Positions 8,323 to 17,940 of a DNA stretch of 64,000 bases are shown one piece after another. A program made the position numbers and the translations under genes. How positions within the stretch are numbered: the first letter of the stretch is position 1; every line of letters starts with the position of its first letter. Origin of the DNA: Leifsonia poae (GTDB lineage: Bacteria; Actinomycetota; Actinomycetes; Actinomycetales; Microbacteriaceae); NCBI RefSeq assembly GCF_020009625.1, contig NZ_JAIHLP010000002.1, positions 2,294,001 through 2,358,000 of the forward strand. Direction: 5' to 3'. The notes under the pieces were generated by a model, which saw only the letters and a list, made by a program, of their open reading frames with translations, made no database searches and was not told the origin of the DNA.

Positions 8323-8903
8323 AGGAGGCATCGACCCGCCGACGCCGGGGCCCCGAACTGGAGAACGCCCTCCTCGACGCCGCGTGGGACGAACTCGTCG
8401 AGAACGGATACGCTGCCCTCACCATCGACGCCGTGGCAACCCGGGCCGGCACGAGCCGCCCGGTCGTCTACCGCCGCTGGCCCGGAAAACACGAACTCGT
8501 CCGCGCCGCGATCGCCCACGCCTCCCGGAAGAGCCAAGCTCCGGCCCTCCCCGACACCGGCACGCTGCGCGGCGACCTGCTCGCCGTCATGGAAGCGGCC
8601 AACGACACCCGCATCGGCATCGCCGCCATCCTGAGCGCCCATCTCGGCGATTTCTACGACGAGACCGGCACCAGCCCCTCCGACCTGCGCGACGTGCTGC
8701 TCGGCGATCGGGCGAGCGCGGTCGATGTGCTCTTCGACCGCGCCGTCGCTCGAGGCGAAGTGGATGCGCGCACGCTCACGCGGCGCATCCGCTCGGTGCC
8801 GTTCGACCTGTTCCGTCACGAGATCCTCATGACCATGCGGCCGGTGCCCCGGTCGACCATGGAAGAGATCATCGACACCGTGCTGCTGCCGCTCATCCGG
8901 TAG
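8310..8903 (+). CDS. TetR-family repressor of the adjacent exporter
   Basis: 197 aa. The N-terminal helix-turn-helix lies at about residues 20-65 (LLDAAWDELVENGYAALTI, then RAGTSRPVVYRRWPGKHEL), with the C-terminal TetR_C-type ligand domain ending PRSTMEEIIDTVLLPLIR. Divergent from the DHA2 exporter and preceded by a long perfect inverted repeat that includes its own start codon, so autoregulation and exporter control are likely. The inducer is unknown. Confidence 0.9.
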   Translation: MDLIEEASTRRRRGPELENALLDAAWDELVENGYAALTIDAVATRAGTSRPVVYRRWPGKHELVRAAIAHASRKSQAPALPDTGTLRGDLLAVMEAANDTRIGIAAILSAHLGDFYDETGTSPSDLRDVLLGDRASAVDVLFDRAVARGEVDARTLTRRIRSVPFDLFRHEILMTMRPVPRSTMEEIIDTVLLPLIR

Positions 8904-8924
8904 CGAGGCCGGCGCGGCCACCCC

Positions 8925-8951
8925 TTACGCCGACCGGCGTGCGGCCGATAG
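8925..8951 (+). promoter_or_regulatory. sigma-28-type promoter of flbD-motA-motB
   Basis: TTAC (8925-8928), 15 bases, GCCGATAG (8944-8951). A GTG in frame with flbD follows after seven bases, the same arrangement as at fliO and fliM. Confidence 0.8.
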
Positions 8952-8958
8952 TGCCCCT

Positions 8959-9327
8959 GTGACGGCTCACCCGGAGCCGAGACCAGGACACCCGCCCATG
9001 ATCGTCGTCACCCGGCTGAACGAGAGCCAGTTTGCGGTCAACCCCGACCTCATCGAGCGCATCCACGCCAGCCCCGACACGACGCTCGTCATGGTCGACG
9101 GCGCCAAGTTCATCGTCACCGAGAGCATGGCAGACGTGATCGAGAAGATCGCCGCCTACCGGGCACGCGTGATCGCACTCGCCCACGACCTCCCGATGGT
9201 CGCCCCGCCACGCCCGGCCGGAACCCCGCAACTCGGGCTGGTGCCGCCCGCAGACTCTGCGGCCGAAGACGAAGAGAGCGCCGCCGAACCGGCCAGGGCC
9301 GTTCCCCTTCACGCAAGGAAGAAGTAA
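8959..9327 (+). CDS. flbD: FlbD-family flagellar protein
   Basis: FlbD-family proteins are short and begin MIxVTRLN; here MIVVTRLNESQFAVNPDLIE begins at the ATG at 8998 and the core ends near the EKIAAYRAR helix. After that comes an unusual Pro/Ala/Glu-rich tail. An upstream GTG at 8959, seven bases after the sigma-28-type -10, adds 13 residues (MTAHPEPRPGHPP) and would be used if the mRNA is leaderless; otherwise an AGGA before 8998 can serve the ATG. The stop overlaps motA by one base (TAATG). This small protein is linked to motA in many Gram-positive flagellar operons; its exact role is unclear. Confidence 0.82.
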   Translation: MTAHPEPRPGHPPMIVVTRLNESQFAVNPDLIERIHASPDTTLVMVDGAKFIVTESMADVIEKIAAYRARVIALAHDLPMVAPPRPAGTPQLGLVPPADSAAEDEESAAEPARAVPLHARKK

Positions 9328-10139
9328 TGGATCCCGCAACCATCATCGGCATCGTCGTGGCGTTCGGCTCCGTCGTCGCCATGGTCACGATGGAGGGCGC
9401 CAGCCTCGGAGCACTGTTGATCCCGGCGCCGATGGTGCTGGTCTTCGGCGCGACGATCGCCGTCGGAATCGCCAGCGGAACCCTCAAAGACTTCTTCGTG
9501 GCGATGAAGGCGCTGCCCGGAGCCTTCCGCGGCAAGGTCGAGCCGCCGGAGAAGGTCATCGACCAGGTCGTCGCCCTCGCCGAGAAGGCCAGGACCAGTG
9601 GATTGCTCGCCATGGAGCAGGAGGCCGACACCGTCACCGACCCGTTCCTCAAACGCGCTCTGCAGAACATCGCCGACGGAACCGACGGCGACGAGCTGCG
9701 CATCCTGCTCGAAGATGAGATCGCCACCCGGTCGAAGAAAGACCGCGTCGCCGCGAAATTCTTCTCCAGCATGGGCGGCTACGCGCCCACCATCGGCATC
9801 ATCGGCACTGTCGTCTCGCTCACCCACGTTCTCGAGAACCTCGCCGATCCGGGCCACCTCGGCCCGATGATCGCCAGCGCCTTCGTCGCCACCCTCTGGG
9901 GCCTGCTGTCGGCCAACTTCCTGTGGCTGCCGATCGGTGCCCGGCTGCGCCGGCTCGCCGATCTCGAAGTCGACCGCATGACACTGCTCATGGAGGGCGT
10001 GCTCGCGGTGCAGTCCGGCAGTCAACCCCGCCTCCTCGGCGAGCGCCTGCGCGCGATGGTGCCGGATGCGGCGCCGGCGAAAGCCGACAAAGGCAAGGCC
10101 GCGAAGGACGACGACCAGAAGCTGAAAGAAGCCGCGTAA
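9327..10139 (+). CDS. motA: MotA, flagellar motor stator subunit
   Basis: 270 aa with four membrane helices (about residues 4-24, 32-50, 153-175, 187-205) and the large cytoplasmic loop that contacts FliG (EKARTSGLLAMEQEAD, then LRILLEDEI). With MotB it forms the ion-driven stator. The C-terminus is Lys/Asp/Ala-rich. Coupled to flbD by a TAATG overlap and to motB by a one-base gap. Confidence 0.96.
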   Translation: MDPATIIGIVVAFGSVVAMVTMEGASLGALLIPAPMVLVFGATIAVGIASGTLKDFFVAMKALPGAFRGKVEPPEKVIDQVVALAEKARTSGLLAMEQEADTVTDPFLKRALQNIADGTDGDELRILLEDEIATRSKKDRVAAKFFSSMGGYAPTIGIIGTVVSLTHVLENLADPGHLGPMIASAFVATLWGLLSANFLWLPIGARLRRLADLEVDRMTLLMEGVLAVQSGSQPRLLGERLRAMVPDAAPAKADKGKAAKDDDQKLKEAA

Positions 10140-10140
10140 C

Positions 10141-10953
10141 GTGGGCGCCCGCCGTCGACGCCGGCACGAGCCGGAGGAGGAGCACGAGAACGAGGAGCGC
10201 TGGATGGCCTCCTACATGGACATGGTCACCGTGCTCATGTGCATGTTCATCGTGCTGTTCGCCATGTCGACGGTGGACCAGAAGAAGTTCGCCGAGCTCA
10301 AAGACTCCCTCGCCACCGGCTTCGGGCAGGTCAAATCGCAGAAGGTCGACACCGCGGAGGGCGTCATCGTCCCCCCGGAGAAGGTGGACGACAAGGGCAA
10401 GAACACCGACTTGGCCCTCGCGCAACGAGAGGCGGCCGATCTGAAGGAGCTGCGCGACCGCATCCTGGCCGCGCTCGGCAAAGACGGGCTGCAGAACGCG
10501 GTCACGATGAAGATCGACCAGCGCGGTCTCACCATCGGCCTGGTCGGCAACGAGACCTTCTTCGCCTCGAACCGTGCCGAACTCAGCGTGCAGGCCACCC
10601 AGGTGCTGAGCGACATCGGCCCGATCCTGGCCCCCACCAGCTACCAGGTGTCGGTGGAGGGGCACGCCGACCTCCGCCAGCCGGGCTCGCCCTACCCCAC
10701 CAACTGGGAGCTGTCGGCCGGCCGGGCCACGAGCGTGCTGCGCCACCTGGTGGAGAACGACGGCTTTCCGCAGGGACGCATCGCGGCGGTGAGTTACGGT
10801 GCCGCGCGGCCACTGCCCACCGCGACCGGGACCACCGACCAGGATCTCGCCGCCAACCGCCGAGTGGATGTGGTGGTGCTGTCGAACCAGCCCGACACGG
10901 TTCGCGCGCTCATTCCCCAGGCCCTCGGAACAGGAACCGCCTCCGCCGGCTGA
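10141..10953 (+). CDS. motB: MotB, flagellar motor stator subunit
   Basis: 270 aa. One N-terminal helix at about residues 21-42 (WMASYMDMVTVLMCMFIVLF) contains the ion-binding Asp of the YMDMVTVL motif; the C-terminal OmpA-like peptidoglycan-binding domain (about residues 130-255) has VEGHADLRQPG and NWELSAGRATSVLRHL and ends with ANRRVDVVV. Anchors the stator to the wall. GTG start; last gene of the flbD-motA-motB unit. No fliL follows, unlike the common motAB-fliL order. Confidence 0.96.
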   Translation: MGARRRRRHEPEEEHENEERWMASYMDMVTVLMCMFIVLFAMSTVDQKKFAELKDSLATGFGQVKSQKVDTAEGVIVPPEKVDDKGKNTDLALAQREAADLKELRDRILAALGKDGLQNAVTMKIDQRGLTIGLVGNETFFASNRAELSVQATQVLSDIGPILAPTSYQVSVEGHADLRQPGSPYPTNWELSAGRATSVLRHLVENDGFPQGRIAAVSYGAARPLPTATGTTDQDLAANRRVDVVVLSNQPDTVRALIPQALGTGTASAG

Positions 10954-10969
10954 CCGCGTCGCCCGTCGG

Positions 10970-11719
10970 TCAGGTGAGTGGCAGCGGCTTGCGTTGCACG
11001 GGGGCGAGCCAGGCGGCGACGATCACGGCGGTGATCGCACCGGCCGCCATGATCGCGGCGAGCACCACGACTTGGAAGCGCCCGGCTTCGAGTGGCGAGA
11101 CACCGCCGAAGATCGCCCCGACGAACGCTCCGGGCAGGGTGACCAGCCCCGTCGTCTTCGTCTGGTCGACGGACGGGATGAGGGCTCCGTAGACCGCGCC
11201 GCGGGCCAGGTCGAGCGTCGACTGGCGCGGTGTGGCGCCGAGCGCGAGCCAACCTTCCACCTCATCCCAGTGCCCGATCACCCCTTCGGTGAACCGCCGG
11301 CCGGCCAGTGTCGCGATGCTCATCGAGTTGCCGACGATGATGCCGCCGATCGCCAGCACATAGCGCGCCGAGAAGTCGATCGCACCACTGACGAAGACGA
11401 TCGTCAGGGTCACCACGATGCCCACTGCCATCGCCGATCCCATCATCAGCGCGTGCTCCCGCGACCAGCCGATGCGGTGCGTCGCCGTACCGGCTGCGAC
11501 GCAGAACATCACGATGAGCGCGACCGCGACCCAGAGCGGGCTCGTGATGACCCCGGCGAGGATGAGGCTGATCACAGCGAGCTGGGCCGCACCGCGCAGA
11601 ACCGCGAGAAGGGGCGCCCATCGTCGTGGCACCCGGTAGGCGGCGAGCACGCCCGTCGCGAGCGCTGCGAGGATGAGCACGCCGACGATCGTCGGCCCCA
11701 GCTCCTGCACGATGCTCAT
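10970..11719 (-). CDS. FetB/UPF0014-family ABC permease
   Basis: 249 aa membrane protein of the FetB (YbbM) family, with about six or seven helices and the conserved IIVGNSMSIATLAGRRF and LALGATPRQSTLDLARGA segments, followed by GLVTLPGAFVGAIFGG. In E. coli FetAB exports iron. No ATP-binding partner lies next to it here, so the transporter is either completed elsewhere or differs in mechanism. Start ATG 11719 (MSIVQELGPT) was preferred over an upstream frame rich in Arg and Pro. Converges with motB. Confidence 0.82.
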   Translation of the reverse strand: MSIVQELGPTIVGVLILAALATGVLAAYRVPRRWAPLLAVLRGAAQLAVISLILAGVITSPLWVAVALIVMFCVAAGTATHRIGWSREHALMMGSAMAVGIVVTLTIVFVSGAIDFSARYVLAIGGIIVGNSMSIATLAGRRFTEGVIGHWDEVEGWLALGATPRQSTLDLARGAVYGALIPSVDQTKTTGLVTLPGAFVGAIFGGVSPLEAGRFQVVVLAAIMAAGAITAVIVAAWLAPVQRKPLPLT

Positions 11720-11797
11720 GGGGCGAGCATATTGCGACCGGAGCGAGAGCCGGTGCGACATCCACGGGGGACGCCACACCGGCCGCGGTTCGGGGCG

Positions 11798-13281
11798 TTA
11801 GCGCAGGGCGGGTTCCGGCACCGGCTCGAGAACGGGCTCGGGCTCGGCGAATGGCGACTCTGCGGCCGTGACGACGACCTGGTCGGCCGCCTCCCCGACC
11901 GGGCGCCGCGCGCGGCGGGCGAGCACGATCGACAGCACCGTGACCGCCAATGCGCCGAGCGCCAGGAGGCCGGCGGTGACGAATCCGTCGGTGTAGCCGG
12001 ATTCGGCGGCGAGCCCGTCGGCGCCTGTCGCGCCCGTGACCATCGCCGTCATGAGAGCGGCGCCGATGGCGGAGCCGACTGTGCGGAGGTTGGCGTTCAT
12101 CCCGCTCGCGATTCCTGTCTGCGTTGGCGGCACGCTCTGCACGACGACGCTGGAGATGGCCGCGTAGACGAGGCCGAGACCGATGCCGAACACGCCGGCT
12201 TCGATCGACACATCCAGCAGCGTCGAATGGAACAGTCCGATCGAGACACTCGACACGGCGATGACTCCGCTGGCGATCACGACCTGGGCGCGGAAGCCGA
12301 TGTACCGGGCGAGCGGGCCGCTGAGGAATCCGGTGACCGCCATCGTGACGAGCATCGGGAGCATGAGCAGTCCGGACTCCGCGACCGTCGCGCCGAGGCC
12401 GTAGCCGGTCGAGGTCGGGGTCTGCACGAAGCGCGGGAAGAACGAGAACACGGCGAACATCGCGGCCCCGATGAAGACGGCGGCGGCGTTCATCGCCCAC
12501 ACCCCGGGCAGCCGCATCATGCGCATGTCGACGAGCGGCATCCGGGAACGGAGCTCGACGACGATCCACGCGGCGAGCAGAACGGCGGCCGCCGCGAACA
12601 GACCGATCACGAGCGGGCTGCTCCAGCCCCACTGGCTCCCGGTGCTGAGCGGCAGCAGAAGGGCCACGAGCCAACCCGAGAGAAGCACGGCGGACCACGG
12701 GTTGATGCCGCCCGGTGCGCGAGTGGACGATTCCGGGATGAACGCGAGGGCCAGCCCCGCAGCGCTCAGCGTGAACGCGACAGGGACGAGGAAGAGTCCG
12801 CGCCAGCCGAGCACATCGGCGAGCGGACCGGCCAGGACGGTGCCGAGGCCACTGCGATCGCCATCACCGAGGCGAGGGCGCCGATCGCAGAGGGGAGCCG
12901 GTTGGCCGGGAAGGCATCGCGGACGATGCCGAAGGCGAGCGGGAACATCGCACCGCCGATGCCCTGGATGACGCGGGCGACGATGAGGACGCCGATCGTG
13001 GGCGCGAGGGCCGCGATCACGCTGCCGAGCGCGACGGCGAGCAGCGAGCCGACGAAGATGCGGCGCTTGCCGACCATGTCTCCGACGCGGCCGAGCAGCG
13101 GCGTTGCGACGGCGGCCGAGATCAGCCATGCGGTCATGGTCCAGGTGGCGCCGGCCGTGGTGGTGCCGAGGTCGCGCTGGATCACCGGCAACACGGGGAC
13201 GACGAGGGATTGAAGAGTGGCGAAGGAGCCGACACTGAGCGCCAGGATGGCGAAGGTGAGGGCCGGGCGGGATCGAGACAT
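11798..13281 (-). pseudogene. MFS multidrug exporter, DHA2-like (frameshifted)
   Basis: The N-terminal part (MSRSRPALTFAILAL, MTAWLISAAVATPLLGRVGD, IQGIGGAMFPLAFG) and the C-terminal part (LADVLGWRGLFLVPVAF onward) of one DHA2 exporter lie in different frames. The break is at about 12849-12850 in the codons for MAIAVA; adding one G or C restores an uninterrupted 494-aa protein with a normal motif C. It diverges from a TetR gene with operator palindromes between them. Either a sequencing error in a short GGCC run or a true frameshift. Confidence 0.85.
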
Positions 13282-13332
13282 TGAGATCTTTTCCGTTCTC
13301 GAGGGTGTGCCGAGCGGGAATCGGCTAGAATT

Positions 13333-13391
13333 GGAGGGAGGCTCCGATCGGAGGGCCCCTCCGGTTAAGAGAATAGCGGAGGGAGCCTCCG
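13333..13391. promoter_or_regulatory. TetR operator cluster (CGGAGG..CCTCCG palindromes)
   Basis: Three related palindromes lie in the divergent gap: GGAGGGAGGCTCC at 13333-13345, perfect CGGAGGGCCCCTCCG at 13349-13363 and CGGAGGGAGCCTCCG at 13377-13391. The last ends 29 bases before the TetR start. Likely operators for the repressor at 13420. Confidence 0.72.
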
Positions 13392-13419
13392 GTACGCAAG
13401 CCTGTTCTCCGGAGGACCC

Positions 13420-14001
13420 ATGACCGACATCGCCAGCACGCTGATAGCCCAGCGCCCGCAACGCGCCGACGCCCGGCGAAACTTCGACGCGCTCCTCGCC
13501 GCCGCCCGCGACGCTTTCGCCGCCGACGGCACCAGCGCCTCCCTCGAAGACATCGCCCGCCGGGCCGGCGTCGGCATCGGCACGCTCTACCGCAACTTCC
13601 CCACCAGGGATGCCCTGATCGAAGCCGTCTACGTCGACGAGGTCGAGTCGGTCGTCCGCGCCGCCCGCGAAGCCGAGTCGCTCGAGCCGTGGGAGGCTCT
13701 CGACAGCTGGCTGCACCGCTTCGTCGGCTACGTGGGCACGAAGCGCGCACTGGTCGACGGTCTCAACAAAGACTCCCCCGTGCTGCTCAGCTGCCGCACC
13801 GCCATCTACGGCGCCGGCGGCCCACTGCTCGACCGAGCCCAGGCCGCGGGCGTGGTGCGGAGCGACGTCGCGATCGACGACGTCGTCCGGATGGTGTCGG
13901 GCATCGCTGGCGTCGCGTTCGACGACGACGCCCAGCGCACCAAGGTCGTCGAGCTCGCGATCGACGGCTTGCGCGTGCAGGGGGAACCCCGGCCCCGCTA
14001 G
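13420..14001 (+). CDS. TetR-family repressor of the adjacent MFS gene
   Basis: 193 aa. The HTH spans about residues 24-66 (LLAAARDAFAADGTSASLEDIARRAGVGIGTLYRNFPTRD), and the C-terminal domain has the WLHRFVGYVGTKRALVDGL segment common to actinobacterial SbtR-like TetR proteins. Preceded by three CGGAGG-type palindromes and divergent from the MFS gene. An AGGA lies six bases before the ATG. Confidence 0.9.
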   Translation: MTDIASTLIAQRPQRADARRNFDALLAAARDAFAADGTSASLEDIARRAGVGIGTLYRNFPTRDALIEAVYVDEVESVVRAAREAESLEPWEALDSWLHRFVGYVGTKRALVDGLNKDSPVLLSCRTAIYGAGGPLLDRAQAAGVVRSDVAIDDVVRMVSGIAGVAFDDDAQRTKVVELAIDGLRVQGEPRPR

Positions 14002-14074
14002 CCCCATTCGGAACCAGCCGCGGAACGGCCGACGCGCGGAGGCCGGCCGACGAAAGCACGCCATCCGGAGAGTG

Positions 14075-15500
14075 CTACGTCTCTTCGGCCAATCCCAGGT
14101 ACGAGGTGAGCGGCACCGGCTTCACCGGCACATGCGCGGCGAAGCGGCCCGCGTCCTCCACGCGCATCCCGCGCGACCGGGCGACGAGACCGGCGACCGT
14201 CGTCTCGCAGTAGCGACCTTGGCAGGGGCCCATCCCGCTGCGGCACTCGAGTTTGACGGCGCTCGCGGAGCCGGCGAAGGGGTTGGCGTCGAGGAAGCCG
14301 TCGATCGCTCCCCGGGTGACCCGTTCGCAGCGGCAGACCGTCGTGCCGGCGTCGGTCAGGGCCAGCAGCCCTTCGCGGTCCGGCTCGAACAGCTCTTGCA
14401 CCACGCGGGCAAAACGGTCGCTGTGCGCCCGCGCACGCTGCGCATCCTCCCGATCCCGAGCGGAGACGGTCGCCTCCAGGTCGTCGGCGATGGCCAACCC
14501 GGCGAGCACACCCTCGGTACGAGACTGCTCCGCGCCGGCGACGCCGGTGGGCTCGCCCGCAGCGAAGACGCCGGGCACGGTCGTCGCGAGACGTTCGTCG
14601 GTGGCGACCACCCAACCGCCCTTCGGCGAGTCCCAGCGCAGCGCGCACCCGAACTGCCGCGCGAGTTCGGTCGACGGGTGGAACCCGAAGCCGAGCACCA
14701 GAGCGTCGACGTCGACCGTGCGTTCCGCGCCACGGGGCCGCCAGAAGCGGTCGACCGACGACAGCCGCACGCGCTCGACGCCCCGTTCACCCTCCGCGGC
14801 CGTGACAAGGGTCCGCGTGCGGATCCGGGTGCCCGACGCCTGCAGCCGAACAACACAGGCCGCCAGTTCGGCCAACAGCCGGGTGTGGCCCGGAATCGCA
14901 GCGAGGGAACGGAAAGCCTCCCGCAGCGAGGGCAGACCTCTCGCGAAGGCGAGCTCGACGACGTCGGCGCCGGCCGCGCGCAGCTGGTCCGCGACGATGA
15001 AGAGAAGGGGATGCGAACCGGCGAGCACCAGCCGGTCGGCCACCCGGAGCTTCTGCGATTTGAGGAAGCCTTGCACGGCGCCGGCCATGAACACACCGGG
15101 GAGGGTGCCTCCCGGAATCGGCACGGGCAGGTCGTAGGCGCCGGTCGCCAGGAGCACGCGTCGGGCGTGCACCCGCAGCGTGCCTCCCGCCCGCGCGGCG
15201 GCGACGATCACGCCGCCGCCGACTCCGGTCTCACGGAACAGCCCATAGGCCGTCGTGCCGAAGAACCACTCGATCCCGGTGTCGTCCTCCGCCCCCGCAG
15301 CAACCCTTCCGCCCACGGATATCCGGTCGGCGACGACCACCCGGAGCCGAACGGGGCCGGCGGGCGGCGAAAGATCTGTCCCCCGCGCGCTGCTGCTCGT
15401 CCAGCACGGCAACGGTGAGGCCCCTCGTCGACACCTCGCGGGCCGCGGCGACGCCGGCGGGTCCGGCTCCGATCACGACGACATCGAACCGTTCCGTCAT
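14075..15500 (-). pseudogene. HcnB/OoxA/LhpF-like FAD oxidoreductase subunit (two frameshifts)
   Basis: FAD/NAD(P)-dependent alpha subunit of a three-part amino-acid or opine dehydrogenase. Begins MTERFDVVVIGAGPAGVAAA (Rossmann GAGPAG), then GGQIFRRPP, DTGIEWFF, a second nucleotide-binding region, and a C-terminal Fer2_BFD-type domain with Cys residues (VCRCERVTRGAI, then CRSGMGPCQGRYCE). The parts lie in three frames. Adding one G in the run at 15380-15384 and one in the run at 15292-15296 restores a 475-aa protein. Overlaps the 2Fe-2S subunit gene by four bases; last gene of the operon. Confidence 0.85.
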
Positions 15501-15799
15501 CGCACATCCCCCGTTCGCACATCCATTCCGTCGACGACGGGAGTCAGGCAGGCCCGGGTCAGCGCGGCGCCGTCGATCGTGATGGCGCACTCGAAGCAGG
15601 TGCCCATATTGCACAGCGGAAGCCTGTCCTCCCCCGCCCTGCTGGCGAAGCGTTCGACGCCCGCCACGAGCAGGGCGGATGCGACGGTCTCGCCGTCGAA
15701 GGACTCGCACGCGGCGCCGTCGACATGGATGACGACCGGGCGACCCCGTTCAGCGGGGAGGCGGCGCGCAGGGGGACGCGACGATGTCGACTCAGACAC
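15497..15799 (-). CDS. 2Fe-2S ferredoxin-like subunit (HcnA/LhpE-like)
   Basis: 100 aa small subunit with CNMGTCFECAITIDG (a CxxGxCxxC cluster-binding motif) and a later C in TRACLTPV, as in the HcnA/OoxC-type ferredoxin subunits of opine and D-hydroxyproline dehydrogenases. It probably relays electrons between the FAD subunits encoded on either side. GTG start at 15799 overlaps the stop of the upstream oxidoreductase by eight bases; stop overlaps the next gene. Confidence 0.85.
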   Translation of the reverse strand: MSESTSSRPPARRLPAERGRPVVIHVDGAACESFDGETVASALLVAGVERFASRAGEDRLPLCNMGTCFECAITIDGAALTRACLTPVVDGMDVRTGDVR

Positions 15800-16990
15800 G
15801 GACGGACCTCTCGAAACGTTGAGGGTTGTAGGGGGCGAGGTCGACACCGGGCGTCCTTCCGCCCGCCAGGTCGACCAGGGAGCGGGCGAAGCTCGGGCCG
15901 AGGGTGAAGGCGCTCCCGCCCGTCGCCACGTAGACGCCCGGGCATCCGGCGACCTCGCCGACCAGGGGAAGCTGGTCCGGCGTGATCGTCGTCGTTCCGA
16001 CCCAGCTCCGCACCACGGGCATGCGCCCGGTGGCCGGGACCACCCCGATCGCCGCCGCCGCGTTGCCCGCAAGGGAGCCGGGCAGCAGGCTCGGGCGACG
16101 ATCGAGAAGCGGTGCGCCGTGCTCGTCCGTCGGCAGACGCGCCGGCCAGCCGCCGCCGATCAGCACCGTCCCATCGGGCGTCTGCTTGAGCGAGAGCCGC
16201 TTTCCTGCGTGCTGCACGAGATGCGGGATGACCGGCGCGATCGGCGCCGTGACGCTCATCGTGAGAGCCAGAGGGATCGTCGGGAGCGTCGCCCCGAGCA
16301 TGTGGCCCAGCCCGGTCGTCCACACGCCGCCCGCCAGCATCACCGTCTGGGCGGTCAGGCGCGAGGGCCGCGGGCCGGCCGTCGTGTGCTCGACGATGTC
16401 CACCCGCCATCGGCCGCCGTCGCGGTGCAACCCGACGACTTCGGTCCGGGTGCGGATCTGGGCCCCCAGCCTCGCGGCCCCGCGGGCGAGCGCCGGACCG
16501 GCGATGCGCGTATCCGCCTTACCCTCGCTCGGGCAGTAGGCGGCGGCGATCACACTGCTCGACAGGTAGGGCGCGAGCTCGTGCGCCTGTGCGGCGTCCA
16601 GCATGCGCACATCGAGCCCCCACTCCCGCTCGATCGAGGACTTCTGCTCCAGCACCCGCGCCTGTTCGCGGGTCTCGGCGAGCATGAGCCCGCCCTTCTG
16701 GGCGACGCCGACATCCTCACCGAGCTCGTCGCCGAGCACAGCCCAGTGCCGTGCCGCCTCCAGGTGCAACGGCATCGCCTCGGCGGCCGTTCGAGCCGCC
16801 TCGATCCCGTTCTCGACCATGCGGTATTCAAGCTGGAAGTGCAGACTTCCGGCGTTCTGGCCGGAGGCGTGCTGGTTCAGCTCGTCCCGTTCCAGGAGGG
16901 TGACCGATGCGCCCTCTCGGGCGAGCATCCAGGCCAGCGCGCCGCCGAGGAGTCCTCCCCGACGACGACGGCATCGACATCTGTTCTCAC
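15792..16990 (-). pseudogene. DadA/HcnC-like FAD-dependent amino acid dehydrogenase (frameshifted)
   Basis: Beta subunit of the dehydrogenase. After restoring one G in the run at 16957-16960, the N-terminus reads VDAVVVGGGLLGGALAWML with a normal dinucleotide-binding motif and continues into the long frame (SVTLLERDELNQHASGQN, ending YVATGGSAFTLGPSFARSL), 399 aa in total. DAO-type FAD oxidoreductases of this kind oxidise D-amino acids, D-proline, hydroxyproline or N-substituted amino acids. Follows the DapA-family gene by 11 bases. Confidence 0.86.
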
Positions 16991-17001
16991 TGTTCTCAGA
17001 C

Positions 17002-17931
17002 TCAGGACAGCGGGCGGGTTTCGATCCCGAGGCCCTCCAGGGTGACCCGTACGCGGTCGACCTGGTCCGGGGTCAGCTCGAGCAGCGGACGGCGCACGAA
17101 TCCCGCGGGAACGCCCTGAAGCCGCAGCGCCGTCTTCATGATCGCCTGCTGATTGCCGAACAGCGCGCCGTAGTCTCGGCCGAACCAGCTCGTCATCACC
17201 ACCCGGTCGCGGGCACCGAGAGCGATCGCCGTCTCCCGGTCGCCGGATTCGAGCGCATCCCAGAAGCCGGGGTGGTCGCGTCCCAGCGGGGCGCCGGAGC
17301 CCATCAGGCCGTCCCCCCGCCCGAGGCCGACCAGATCGGCTCCGAGCTCGCTCGTGGGGATGCCGAAGTAGCGCACCGTGTCGGCCAGGGCATAGAGGCC
17401 GGCCAGGAAGCCGGCCTGGTCGCCGGTGGAGTTCTTGATCGCCACCACCGCATCGATCTCGGCCAGCTCCGCGAGCGTGTCCACATCCAGGTCGACGATG
17501 CACCCGCGCGGCCAGTTGTAGACGCAGATCGGGATGTCCGTCGCCGCCGCGACGTCTCGGTAGAAGGTGACGATCTCTTCGCGACCGGGAACGAGGTACG
17601 GCGGCGGTGTCAGCAGGATGCCGTCGAGCCCTGCGCGCTCGGCCGCGTGGGCGTGGCGGATCGCCTCGGCGGCGGTGAAAGCGTTCGCCCCACCGAGCAC
17701 GCGCATATCGTGACGGAGAGCCCCGCCCTGACGGAACAGCTCTGCACGCTCGCCCTCATCGAGGCTGAACCATTCGCCGGTCGTGCCGGCGAGGATGACA
17801 CCGTGCATCCCCTGACCGGCGAGCCACTCCATCTGGCCCTCGAACGCCTCCAGGTCGAGCGTGCCTTCCCGCGTGAAGGGGGTGGTGATGGCCGGGATGT
17901 ATCCGTGCCAATCGACTGAGTTCCTGTCCAC
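17002..17931 (-). CDS. DapA-family (DHDPS/NAL superfamily) lyase or deaminase
   Basis: 309-aa TIM-barrel aldolase-superfamily enzyme. GTTGEWFSLDEGER near residue 50 is the substrate-carboxylate loop (GTTGE), CVYNWPRG carries the catalytic Tyr, and VVAIKNSTGD has the Schiff-base Lys. Its setting beside a three-part FAD/2Fe-2S dehydrogenase matches hydroxyproline catabolism, where a DapA-family deaminase acts on the dehydrogenase product. It is unlikely to be the lysine-pathway DapA, because it lies inside a catabolic operon. Intact in this assembly. Confidence 0.83.
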   Translation of the reverse strand: MDRNSVDWHGYIPAITTPFTREGTLDLEAFEGQMEWLAGQGMHGVILAGTTGEWFSLDEGERAELFRQGGALRHDMRVLGGANAFTAAEAIRHAHAAERAGLDGILLTPPPYLVPGREEIVTFYRDVAAATDIPICVYNWPRGCIVDLDVDTLAELAEIDAVVAIKNSTGDQAGFLAGLYALADTVRYFGIPTSELGADLVGLGRGDGLMGSGAPLGRDHPGFWDALESGDRETAIALGARDRVVMTSWFGRDYGALFGNQQAIMKTALRLQGVPAGFVRRPLLELTPDQVDRVRVTLEGLGIETRPLS

Positions 17932-17940
17932 TGTCCGTTC

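Noticed and set aside
10799..13213. An 804-residue plus-strand open frame
   Set aside because: Lies opposite the FetB-like and MFS genes; composition is His/Arg/Asp-rich and shows no domain.
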